Assembly: GCA_017542915.1 (NCBI GenBank)
Contig: JAFXWI010000017.1
Coordinates: forward strand, 1 to 24,922
Direction of reading: 5' to 3'
DNA length: 24,922 nucleotides
Source: Paludibacteraceae bacterium
Lineage (GTDB): Bacteria > Bacteroidota > Bacteroidia > Bacteroidales > Paludibacteraceae
Positions 9,341-15,805 of this stretch are shown one piece after another. Every line of letters begins with the position of its first letter. Within the stretch, counting starts at the first letter, position 1. Made by a program: the position numbers and the translations under genes. The notes under the pieces were generated by a model that saw only the letters and a program-made list of their open reading frames with translations, had not been told where the DNA came from and made no database searches.

Positions 9341-10374
9341 TATTGTTGTTATACGCACTACCTGCGTGGTCTCAGAGACGTTTCTCCGTCTCTCAGAAGG
9401 GCGAGTATAGCCTGTCGCAACATTCCGGCTTCTCTACCAAAGACGTGGAGAACAAGACCGATGCGCTCTTTGGTCTCCACGCCTCCCTCTACACCGGTTC
9501 ACACCATCTCATCGGTATATCGGCGGAAGGCAGCTGGTCAGCTTTCATCAATAACATGCCGGGTGTTCGCAACACCCCGGGAGGCGGAGCTGCCGGACTA
9601 CATCTGCTCTACGAGTACCAGTACAGCGGACTCATCATCCAAACGGGTGTCGGTGTGGCTTGGCAACGCGTCTATACCAACATAGCCGACACCGCTATCT
9701 ATCACTACGGGCTAACCAACACATGGGGCGGTAACAGCCGCAAGTTTGACCTCAGGCACACCTTTGCCGAGAGGCGAGACGAGGCGCAAAATTTCTACGC
9801 ACAAGTGCCCCTCTACGTCGGACATTATATCTTCGGTTCCGTGGGCATCGGTTATTTCCTCGCCGGTCTGCAGTTCAACTATGCCTTCATGGGCGAGACC
9901 AAACTGAAGATGGTGGGTTCGACCGCAGGCAAGTACTATGATTTCGTCGGTGTCTGGGACGAGATGCCGAACCATGGTTTCCGCAAGAATGTACCCTTGG
10001 AGCGCAAAGGTGACCGCATCAAACTCAAGATGGACGTCATGGCGCATGTCGAAGGCGGATACGAATACAACACCCAGCAAGCCAACAAGAACTACCGCAC
10101 TCGTCCGGGTGACCGGATTGACTGCCGCCTGCGTTTTGCTGCTTTTGTGGATTTTGGCATCCTCAACATAACGCCCGATGGAAATGCGCCTTTCTACGGC
10201 ATTCCCGAAGAGACGCTCTATGACTTCCCGACCTATCAGGCGGCACACGTCTTCACCACCAAGGATGCTACCCATTACTGGATGCGTAATCTCTTCACCG
10301 GCATCCGCTTCACCGTGCTCTTCGGCTTCAAGCCGCAAGAACGTTGTATCCTCTGCGACCCATGGAGACACTAA
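9313..10374 (+). CDS. Outer-membrane beta-barrel-like protein coupled to the giant repeat protein
   Basis: A 353-residue protein with a clear signal peptide (MRNLRYIVLILLLYALPAWS, then Q). The mature part is rich in alternating aromatic and polar strands and in Gly/Tyr, as in Bacteroidota outer-membrane barrels, for example HYIFGSVGIGYFLAGLQFNY and a final GIRFTVLFGF. I do not recognise a named family. It shares an accessory-barrel role with PorP/SprF only by analogy of position, not by sequence that I can see. ATG 9313 lies inside the 3' end of the giant gene (28-nt overlap), implying translational coupling and a joint role in export, anchoring or display. The tail RCILCDPWRH contains a CxxC, as does the tail of the upstream protein. 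The 3' end overlaps xseA by 13 nt. Confidence 0.82.
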   Translation: MRNLRYIVLILLLYALPAWSQRRFSVSQKGEYSLSQHSGFSTKDVENKTDALFGLHASLYTGSHHLIGISAEGSWSAFINNMPGVRNTPGGGAAGLHLLYEYQYSGLIIQTGVGVAWQRVYTNIADTAIYHYGLTNTWGGNSRKFDLRHTFAERRDEAQNFYAQVPLYVGHYIFGSVGIGYFLAGLQFNYAFMGETKLKMVGSTAGKYYDFVGVWDEMPNHGFRKNVPLERKGDRIKLKMDVMAHVEGGYEYNTQQANKNYRTRPGDRIDCRLRFAAFVDFGILNITPDGNAPFYGIPEETLYDFPTYQAAHVFTTKDATHYWMRNLFTGIRFTVLFGFKPQERCILCDPWRH

Positions 10375-11477
10375 CCCTTACTGAACTCTGTGCGCATATA
10401 GGCGAAGCGCTGGACTCCTGTCTGGCGCCTTCTTATTGGGTCAAAGCCGAAGTGAACAGCCTCAGCGAGAAAGGCGGACATATGTACATCGATCTCGTGG
10501 ACGGCAAGACGGCCAAGATGCGCGCTACCTGCTGGGCAGGCAATAAAGAACTGCTCATGGCGTATTTCGAGTCCGAGACCGGGCAACGCCTCCAAGCCGG
10601 CATGGCGGTGCTCGTGGAGGTGGAGATCCAGTGGCACGCCGTCTATGGTATCAGCCTCTCTATCGTTGGCATCGATCCCTCCTATACCCTCGGCGACATC
10701 GCCCGTCAGCGGCAACGAACCATCGCTCAACTGCAAGCGGACGGTCTGCTCGAGGCCCAACAACTCCTGCCCCTTCCGACCCTCATCCGACGCATCGCCG
10801 TCATCTCGTCTCCCAACGCCGCCGGATACGAAGACTTCAAGCACCAACTGAGCAACAGCGGCTACCCCTTCCACACGCAGCTCTTCGCCGCAACGATGCA
10901 AGGCGAGTCCGCCGCCAAATCCATCATCGCTGCATTGGAAGAGATATCCACTTATAACTCTCCACTAAACGACTTCTCTAAACTATCAACTCTAAACCAT
11001 CAACTTTCCTTTGATTGCATAGCAATCATCCGTGGCGGCGGTGCCGTCTCCGACCTCAGTTGTTTTGACGACTATACCCTCTGTGCCGTTTGCGCGCAGT
11101 ACGAACTCCCTATTTTAAGCGGTATCGGGCACACGCGCGATGTGAGTATTCTCGATATGGTGGCTCACGAAGCCCTCAAGACGCCCACTGCCGTAGCTGA
11201 GTTTCTTATCCACCGCATGGATGCCCAAAAAGCGCGTTTGGACGAGCTCCTCATGCGGCTTAGACGCACCGCTGACCGACAGATCCTCATCCGCCGTCAC
11301 CGCATAGAGATGCTCGAACAACGCCTCGCAGCCTGCAACCCCGAACGCATCTATCGTATGGGCTACAGCCTGCTCTCCAAAAACGGAAAGGTCATCCGTT
11401 CTGTCCAAGACCTGCAAACCGGCGATGTGATCACTACGCATCTCGCCGACGGAAATGTACTAAGTGCTGTCTTATGA
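10362..11477 (+). CDS. xseA: Exodeoxyribonuclease VII large subunit
   Basis: Large subunit of the nuclease that degrades single-stranded DNA to short acid-soluble oligonucleotides; it acts in the cytosol and needs the XseB small subunit. ATG 10362 (METLTLTELC) gives the usual N-terminal OB-fold with YWVKAEVNSLSEKGGHMYIDLVDG. The catalytic core shows IAVISSPNAAGYEDF, IAIIRGGGAVSDLSCFDD, LPILSGIGHTRD and ALKTPTAVAEFL. The 371-residue length is somewhat short because the C-terminal coiled-coil is reduced. Between the core segments AALEEIS and FDCIAII there is a 7-nt tandem array translated in frame. The start overlaps the previous gene by 13 nt and the stop forms an ATGA overlap with the next gene. 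No xseB follows, although it often neighbours xseA. Confidence 0.94.
   Translation: METLTLTELCAHIGEALDSCLAPSYWVKAEVNSLSEKGGHMYIDLVDGKTAKMRATCWAGNKELLMAYFESETGQRLQAGMAVLVEVEIQWHAVYGISLSIVGIDPSYTLGDIARQRQRTIAQLQADGLLEAQQLLPLPTLIRRIAVISSPNAAGYEDFKHQLSNSGYPFHTQLFAATMQGESAAKSIIAALEEISTYNSPLNDFSKLSTLNHQLSFDCIAIIRGGGAVSDLSCFDDYTLCAVCAQYELPILSGIGHTRDVSILDMVAHEALKTPTAVAEFLIHRMDAQKARLDELLMRLRRTADRQILIRRHRIEMLEQRLAACNPERIYRMGYSLLSKNGKVIRSVQDLQTGDVITTHLADGNVLSAVL
10956..11004 (+). repeat. 7-nt tandem array translated inside xseA
   Basis: The clear part is TCTAAAC, TATCAAC, TCTAAAC, CATCAAC (10977-11004). It is preceded by three weaker 7-nt units from 10956. It codes for a low-complexity stretch rich in Ser, Asn, Leu and Thr, between two conserved parts of XseA. 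Confidence 0.75.
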
Positions 11478-12217
11478 TCTTAGCCAAAGAACAACGCATA
11501 GGGGCAATCATCCTGTTCGGTATCGCCATCATCGCTTGGATCGTCATGGCGCTCTATCCCTCTACCCCACCTGCCTCGGAGACCCCGAAAAAGAAGTCTT
11601 GGGCGGAACGCAAAGACTCAATCCGCCTTGCCGATTCTCTCCGTTATGTCCAATGGAAAGAAGAACGCGAACAACGCTACGACTCCTTCCGTATGGCGGA
11701 CTCCTTGCGCCATGAGGCATGGAAAATAGAGCGGCAGCGTCGCTGGGACTCCATGCGCATCGCCGACTCCCTTTGGCGTGACTCCGTGGGCATGAGATTC
11801 ACCAAACGCGTCAAGAAAGACACCGTTCTCGACCTCAACCATTGTGACACCACCGAGCTCCAACTGCTCCGCGGCATCGGTCGCTTTACCGCCCTGCAGA
11901 TCGTCCGTTACCGAGAGCAATTAGGCGGTTTCTACTCCCCTCTTCAACTCACCGACGAGCCCTTCGCCGACTATCATCTCGACACCCTCTTGCATCATTT
12001 CACAGCCGACACTGCAGTTATACAAACTCTCAACGTAAACCGCTGTTCTACAGCCGCTTTGCAGCGTCACCCGTACTTACGCTTCCAGCAAGCGAAAGCC
12101 ATCTACACGCTCCGCCGCCAACGTATCCGTCTTCATTCCATTGACGATCTCCGTTCCCTCCCCGACCTCACCCCTTCCGACCTCTCCCGCCTCACCCCAT
12201 ACCTGTCTTTTGAATAA
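11474..12217 (+). CDS. Membrane-anchored helix-hairpin-helix (ComEA-like) protein with 22-residue repeats
   Basis: A 247-residue protein. One N-terminal membrane helix (about 9-28, IGAIILFGIAIIAWIVMALY) is followed by a charged stretch with three copies of a 22-residue repeat; ADSL falls at 53-56, 75-78 and 97-100. Then come two helix-hairpin-helix segments. The first is LDLNHCDTTELQLLRGIGRFTALQIV (about 119-144); the second is near 186-215, beginning TLNVNRCSTAALQ. Such motifs bind DNA without sequence specificity, as in ComEA. The topology suggests DNA binding outside the inner membrane, so a role in DNA uptake with the ComEC-like protein at 1357 is possible but inferred. ATG 11474 overlaps the xseA stop (ATGA), so it is translated in the same operon. 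Confidence 0.85.
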   Translation: MILAKEQRIGAIILFGIAIIAWIVMALYPSTPPASETPKKKSWAERKDSIRLADSLRYVQWKEEREQRYDSFRMADSLRHEAWKIERQRRWDSMRIADSLWRDSVGMRFTKRVKKDTVLDLNHCDTTELQLLRGIGRFTALQIVRYREQLGGFYSPLQLTDEPFADYHLDTLLHHFTADTAVIQTLNVNRCSTAALQRHPYLRFQQAKAIYTLRRQRIRLHSIDDLRSLPDLTPSDLSRLTPYLSFE

Positions 12218-12267
12218 ATAGAACGCCCATAAAACAACAAAATCAGCAATATTTTGCGAAAAAGTGT

Positions 12268-12285
12268 CATACACTATTGTGTATG
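12268..12285. promoter_or_regulatory. Inverted repeat over the -33 region of the ddl promoter
   Basis: CATACAC, four-base spacer TATT, then GTGTATG: a perfect 7-bp inverted repeat that covers the -33 element. A smaller one with the same TATT spacer (GCAA, TATT, TTGC) lies at 12245-12256. The position would suit an operator; no regulator is identified. Confidence 0.4.
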
Positions 12286-12307
12286 TCATTTTTTTTTAGT
12301 AACTTTG
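12276..12307 (+). promoter_or_regulatory. Bacteroidota-type promoter for ddl
   Basis: ATTG at 12276-12279, a 20-nt spacer, and TAACTTTG at 12300-12307 match the -33 and -7 elements. The region downstream closely resembles that after the giant-gene promoter. Confidence 0.85.
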
Positions 12308-12329
12308 CAGCCGATTTTAACTAAGGGCT

Positions 12330-12353
12330 ATGGAAAGCCCCACCAACGATTGA
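12330..12353 (+). other. Seven-codon leader mini-ORF before ddl
   Basis: ATG 12330 opens a reading frame for MESPTND and stops at TGA 12351-12353, two bases before the ddl ATG. It lies wholly in the presumed transcript leader. It could be a translated leader peptide coupling to ddl, or chance. Confidence 0.35.
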
Positions 12354-12355
12354 AA

Positions 12356-13342
12356 ATGAAACGAAACATAGCTATTATCGCAGGAGGAGACAGCAGCGAG
12401 CATGAGGTCTCGTTACGCTCTGCCGCAGGTTTGTATTCCTTTATGGACAAAGAGCGCTATGATGACACCATCGTAGTGTTCGACGGCAAGAACTGGCATA
12501 CCGAGGACGGATGCCCGATTGACAAGAACGACTTTTCTTTTACGCGCGAGGGCGTGAAGCACACCTTCGATTTCGCGTATATCACTATTCACGGCACGCC
12601 GGGTGAGAACGGCATTCTGCAGGGGTACCTCGACATGATCGGTATGCCTTATTCGTGCTGCGGAGTATTAGCTGCTGCCCTGACGTTCAATAAATATGCC
12701 TGCAACCACTATCTCTCCTATTTCGGCTTCCATATTGCCAACAGTCTGATGCTTCGTGCCGGTCAGAAATGGCCTAACGCACCGAAGATCGCCGAGACGC
12801 TTGGTCTGCCTTGTTTCATCAAATCGAACATCGGCGGCTCGTCCTTCGGCTGCACCAAAGTGAAGACCGTTGAGGACATCTACCCCGCTATCGAACGTGC
12901 GTTCCAAGAGGGCGATGAGGTCATCTGCGAGTCTTTCATGCAGGGCACGGAAGTGACCTGCGGCGTCTATAAGACCAAAGAGAAAGCAGTCGCTTTCCCC
13001 ATTACCGAGGTTGTGACCCACAATGAGTTCTTTGACTACAACGCTAAGTACAAAGGCGAAGTGGACGAGATTACCCCTGCCCGCATTCCCGATGAGGTAC
13101 GCGATAAGATCCAAGCCGAGACCCTCCGTCTCTACGACATCATCGGCGCCAACGGCATCATCCGCGTGGATTGGATCATCACCAAGGGACAAGACAACAC
13201 CCCGCAGATCAACCTCCTCGAGGTAAACACCACACCGGGCATGACCCCGACCAGTTTTATCCCGCAGCAGGTTCGCGCTGCCGGACTCGACATCAAAGAT
13301 GTCCTGACCGATATTATTGAGAACAAGTTCTCAAAGGAATAA
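12356..13342 (+). CDS. ddl: D-alanine--D-alanine ligase
   Basis: ATP-dependent cytosolic ligase that joins two D-Ala for the peptidoglycan pentapeptide. The 328-residue length is typical. ATG 12356 gives the canonical MKRNIAIIAGGDSSEHEVSL; extending upstream would run through the promoter. ATP-grasp landmarks are HGTPGENGILQGYLDM, PCFIKSNIGGSSFGCTKV, VICESFMQGTEVTCGVY, the YNAKYKGEVDEITPA loop, RVDWII, and the Mg/ATP site EVNTTPGMTPTSFIPQQ. The often conserved GED of the HGxxGEDG motif reads GEN here, a mild change. The gene has its own promoter, an inverted repeat over -33 and a mini-ORF in the leader. Its stop TAA is made by the first and second units of a 7-nt repeat array. Confidence 0.95.
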   Translation: MKRNIAIIAGGDSSEHEVSLRSAAGLYSFMDKERYDDTIVVFDGKNWHTEDGCPIDKNDFSFTREGVKHTFDFAYITIHGTPGENGILQGYLDMIGMPYSCCGVLAAALTFNKYACNHYLSYFGFHIANSLMLRAGQKWPNAPKIAETLGLPCFIKSNIGGSSFGCTKVKTVEDIYPAIERAFQEGDEVICESFMQGTEVTCGVYKTKEKAVAFPITEVVTHNEFFDYNAKYKGEVDEITPARIPDEVRDKIQAETLRLYDIIGANGIIRVDWIITKGQDNTPQINLLEVNTTPGMTPTSFIPQQVRAAGLDIKDVLTDIIENKFSKE

Positions 13343-13368
13343 GGAGTAAGGAATAAGGACAAAGGACA
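13334..13368 (+). repeat. 7-nt tandem array after ddl
   Basis: Five 7-nt units: AAGGAAT, AAGGAGT, AAGGAAT, AAGGACA, AAGGACA. The ddl stop TAA (13340-13342) spans the first unit boundary. Confidence 0.9.
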
Positions 13369-13378
13369 AAAATTGATC

Positions 13379-14326
13379 ATGATTGATATCAACAAATCCA
13401 TAGAATCGCTGAACTGGACGAAGGAGCCGAAGGGTCTATACGAACCCATCGCTTATACCCTTGCGTCTGGTGGCAAAAGACTGCGTCCGCAGTTAGCGCT
13501 TATCGGTGCCCGGATGTTCGGCGGCAACGAAGAAGAGGTGCTGCCTGCTGCTTTGGCGTTGGAGGTATTCCATAACTTCACCCTCTTGCACGACGATGTG
13601 ATGGACCGCGCCGAAGTACGTCGCGGACGCCCCACCGTACATGTGAAATGGGATGACAACACCGCTATCCTCTCCGGCGACCAGATGCTCATCGAGGCTT
13701 ACCAACTGCTCAGCCGCGTGCCGGAATCCAAACTGCCGCAAGTACTCCGTTGGGTCAACGAGATGGCGACCGGCATCTGCGAAGGACAGCAGTACGATAT
13801 GGAGTTTGAGCATAGGGACCACGTGAGTCTGGAGGACTACATGAAGATGATTGAGCTCAAGACCTCTGTCCTGCTCGCCAACGCACTCCGTACCGGCGGT
13901 TTCATCGCCGGAGCTAACGAAGTGCAGCAGGAAGCGCTCTATCAGTTCGGCCTGCATATCGGTCTGGCGTTCCAGATCCAAGATGACATCCTTGATGTCT
14001 ATGGAGACCCCAAGACGTTCGGCAAAGCTATCGGTGGCGACATCTGCTGTAACAAGAAAACAGCCCTCCTCCTCACCGCTTTGGAGAAAGCCGACCCGGC
14101 AACCAAAGCCGAACTGCAACAGTGGCTGCTTGTCCATAACCGCAACGAGGAGAAGATAACTGCTGTCACGGAGCTATACAACCGTCTCGGCGTACGCGGC
14201 GAAGTGGAAAAGATCATGGAGAATCACACCTCCATTGCCCTGACACAACTGGACTTGTTGCCCCATAACGATGCCGCCGAACAGCTCCGCAAGTTGGCAG
14301 AAAAACTCGCCAACAGAAAGAGTTAA
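13379..14326 (+). CDS. Trans-polyprenyl diphosphate synthase
   Basis: Class I prenyltransferase that extends allylic diphosphates with isopentenyl diphosphate. The 315-residue length fits the family. Motifs are GGKRLRP (31-37), the first Asp-rich motif DDVMD (72-76) followed by RRGRPTVH (81-88), the KT pair in ELKTSVLL, and the second Asp-rich motif DDILD (202-206) within FQIQDDILDVYGDP. Chain length cannot be assigned firmly. A Phe five residues before the first Asp motif and a Thr at minus four lean toward a C15-C20 product. ATG 13379 is preferred to TTG 13373. It follows ddl after a 36-nt gap filled by the tandem array, probably in one operon. Confidence 0.92.
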   Translation: MIDINKSIESLNWTKEPKGLYEPIAYTLASGGKRLRPQLALIGARMFGGNEEEVLPAALALEVFHNFTLLHDDVMDRAEVRRGRPTVHVKWDDNTAILSGDQMLIEAYQLLSRVPESKLPQVLRWVNEMATGICEGQQYDMEFEHRDHVSLEDYMKMIELKTSVLLANALRTGGFIAGANEVQQEALYQFGLHIGLAFQIQDDILDVYGDPKTFGKAIGGDICCNKKTALLLTALEKADPATKAELQQWLLVHNRNEEKITAVTELYNRLGVRGEVEKIMENHTSIALTQLDLLPHNDAAEQLRKLAEKLANRKS

Positions 14327-14327
14327 T

Positions 14328-14356
14328 TAAATCGTAAATCTGTAAATCGTAAATAA
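14328..14356 (+). repeat. 7/8-nt tandem array after the polyprenyl synthase
   Basis: Units TAAATCG, TAAATCTG, TAAATCG, TAAATAA, each starting with a TAA, just after the stop codon at 14324-14326. It fills most of the gap to the next gene. Confidence 0.75.
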
Positions 14357-14363
14357 TAACAAG

Positions 14364-15131
14364 ATGCCTTACCGTCGATTACCCAACACTGACATGGCGC
14401 GGTTACACGCCTTGCAGAACGCTATCCAGCGTGCGCAGAGTGCTGACTACATGGAGCAGGTTCTGCCCTACAAAGTGCAGAGTGAAGCGCAGCGTTTTCT
14501 GGTGTCGTTCGAGAACGTGGTGATGCAGTCCAAGGACAACTACACCTCCACCGTCAATGCCAATAAGCAGTACAGACACATCGTGCAGAACGCACGTATG
14601 TATATCTCCCATTTCATCCAAGTGCTCAACTTGTCTGTCATCCGCGGAGAGATCAAGAAAGAGCAGAAACTGCTCTATGGTCTCGACCCGCACGAGAACA
14701 TCGTGCCGGATCTGTCCACCGAGGAGAACCTGCTCGTTTGGGGAAAGAACATCATCGAAGGGGAACAGAAAAGAATGGCTAACGGTGGTTTCCCGATCTA
14801 CAACCCGGCTATCAATAAAGTGAAGGTTCACTACGACATCTTCTGCGAGCACCAACGCCAACACACCTTCCACGTGCAGAACAACGAACGCGTACACGAT
14901 AATCTGGAACCCCTGCGTACACAGGCGGACGAGATCATCCTCAATATCTGGAACCTCGTGGAGGACTACTACAAGGATCTTCTGCCCTACGAGCGAATGA
15001 TGAAATGCCAGCTATACGGCGTCATCTATTACTACCGTAAGGGCGAAAGAAAACTCTCCGCCGAAACCGACAGAGAGCTCAAACGAATACAGGAGATGCA
15101 ACCCACTATCCAATGGTCTGCTGAGGGGTAA
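14364..15131 (+). CDS. Conserved hypothetical protein
   Basis: A 255-residue soluble protein with no signal peptide or membrane segment, mostly helical by composition. The opening MPYRRLPNTDMARLHALQNA recalls an uncharacterised protein family of Bacteroidota; I know no function. It is rich in charged residues and Tyr, with IIEGEQKRMANGGFPIYNP and IWNLVEDYYKDLLPYERM as the most distinctive segments. It follows the polyprenyl synthase after 37 nt, so cotranscription is likely. Its 3' end overlaps by 26 nt the 3' end of the convergent cyclo-ligase gene, leaving no room for an intergenic terminator. Confidence is for it being a real gene, based on length, codon use and context. Confidence 0.82.
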   Translation: MPYRRLPNTDMARLHALQNAIQRAQSADYMEQVLPYKVQSEAQRFLVSFENVVMQSKDNYTSTVNANKQYRHIVQNARMYISHFIQVLNLSVIRGEIKKEQKLLYGLDPHENIVPDLSTEENLLVWGKNIIEGEQKRMANGGFPIYNPAINKVKVHYDIFCEHQRQHTFHVQNNERVHDNLEPLRTQADEIILNIWNLVEDYYKDLLPYERMMKCQLYGVIYYYRKGERKLSAETDRELKRIQEMQPTIQWSAEG

Positions 15132-15708
15132 CTACTCGATCCACCTTCCGGTCACGCCAGAGATGCGGGATCTCGTGTTTCTTCAACTGAAACGCATAGC
15201 AGACGCCCACCTTCTTGACGTGCGGATACTTGGCAAGGAACTTGTCGTAATACCCTCCTCCACGGCCGATACGGTTGCAATGACGGTCGAACACTACGCC
15301 GGGAACGAGCATCAGATCAATATGCCCCTTGTAAGTCGGAGTCTGAGGTTCGGGAACACCCAGACGACCCTTACGCATCATATCCTCGCCGTCATACGGA
15401 CGAACCTCCATCGAGTGACGATGGGTGACAGGAAAAAGAAACGTTTTTTGGTCTCCGTACTTCTCGAGAAGCGGACGCAAGTCCACCTCGTTATGAACCG
15501 GATAATACATCATCACCACGTGAGCCTCACGGAATGCCGACATCTGCTCTATCTGAGCAATGATACGAGCCGAATCCGCAGCCACCTCATCCTTGGTTAA
15601 CATACGGCGACGTTGCTCCACGATAGCACGCATGGCGGATTGCTCACGACGGATGCGAACCCATGGAAACCACGACAAAAAATCATGTATTTGAGAATCA
15701 AACAACAT
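15106..15708 (-). CDS. 5-formyltetrahydrofolate cyclo-ligase
   Basis: ATP-dependent conversion of 5-formyl-THF to 5,10-methenyl-THF in one-carbon metabolism. The C-terminal signature is clear: DLMLVPGVVFDRHCNRIGRGGGYYDKFLAKYP, here split as LVPGVVFD and RIGRGGGYYDKFL, with the phosphate-binding Gly run. The family N-terminal region appears as RAIVEQRRRMLTKDEV. ATG 15708 gives 200 residues with about 25 more than usual before that region; ATG 15633 would give a shorter, more typical start (175 residues). The promoter at 15752-15782 allows both. This is the only minus-strand gene in the window, and it converges on and overlaps the hypothetical gene at 14364. Confidence 0.92.
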   Translation of the reverse strand: MLFDSQIHDFLSWFPWVRIRREQSAMRAIVEQRRRMLTKDEVAADSARIIAQIEQMSAFREAHVVMMYYPVHNEVDLRPLLEKYGDQKTFLFPVTHRHSMEVRPYDGEDMMRKGRLGVPEPQTPTYKGHIDLMLVPGVVFDRHCNRIGRGGGYYDKFLAKYPHVKKVGVCYAFQLKKHEIPHLWRDRKVDRVVTPQQTIG

Positions 15709-15751
15709 AGTAAAAATTAGTTATTGAGATCTGTAATCGTGTTTTGGGCTG

Positions 15752-15782
15752 CAAAATTACAACTTTTTTCCGAAACATGCAA
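15752..15782 (-). promoter_or_regulatory. Bacteroidota-type promoter for the cyclo-ligase
   Basis: Read on the minus strand: TTG at 15782-15780, a 20-nt spacer, then TAATTTTG at 15759-15752. The preceding bases AAAAAAGTTG are the same as those before the -7 box of the giant-gene promoter. Confidence 0.82.
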
Positions 15783-15805
15783 GAAAAAAAGACAAAATTA
15801 TACAA

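Noticed and set aside
12254..12355. Longer N-terminus for Ddl
   Set aside because: The extension would be encoded by the promoter and leader, and the family N-terminus fits ATG 12356.
15783..15805. Promoter for the DUF6242 lipoprotein
   Set aside because: The gap has AT-rich sequence, but no TAnnTTTG with a correctly spaced TTG on the + strand.
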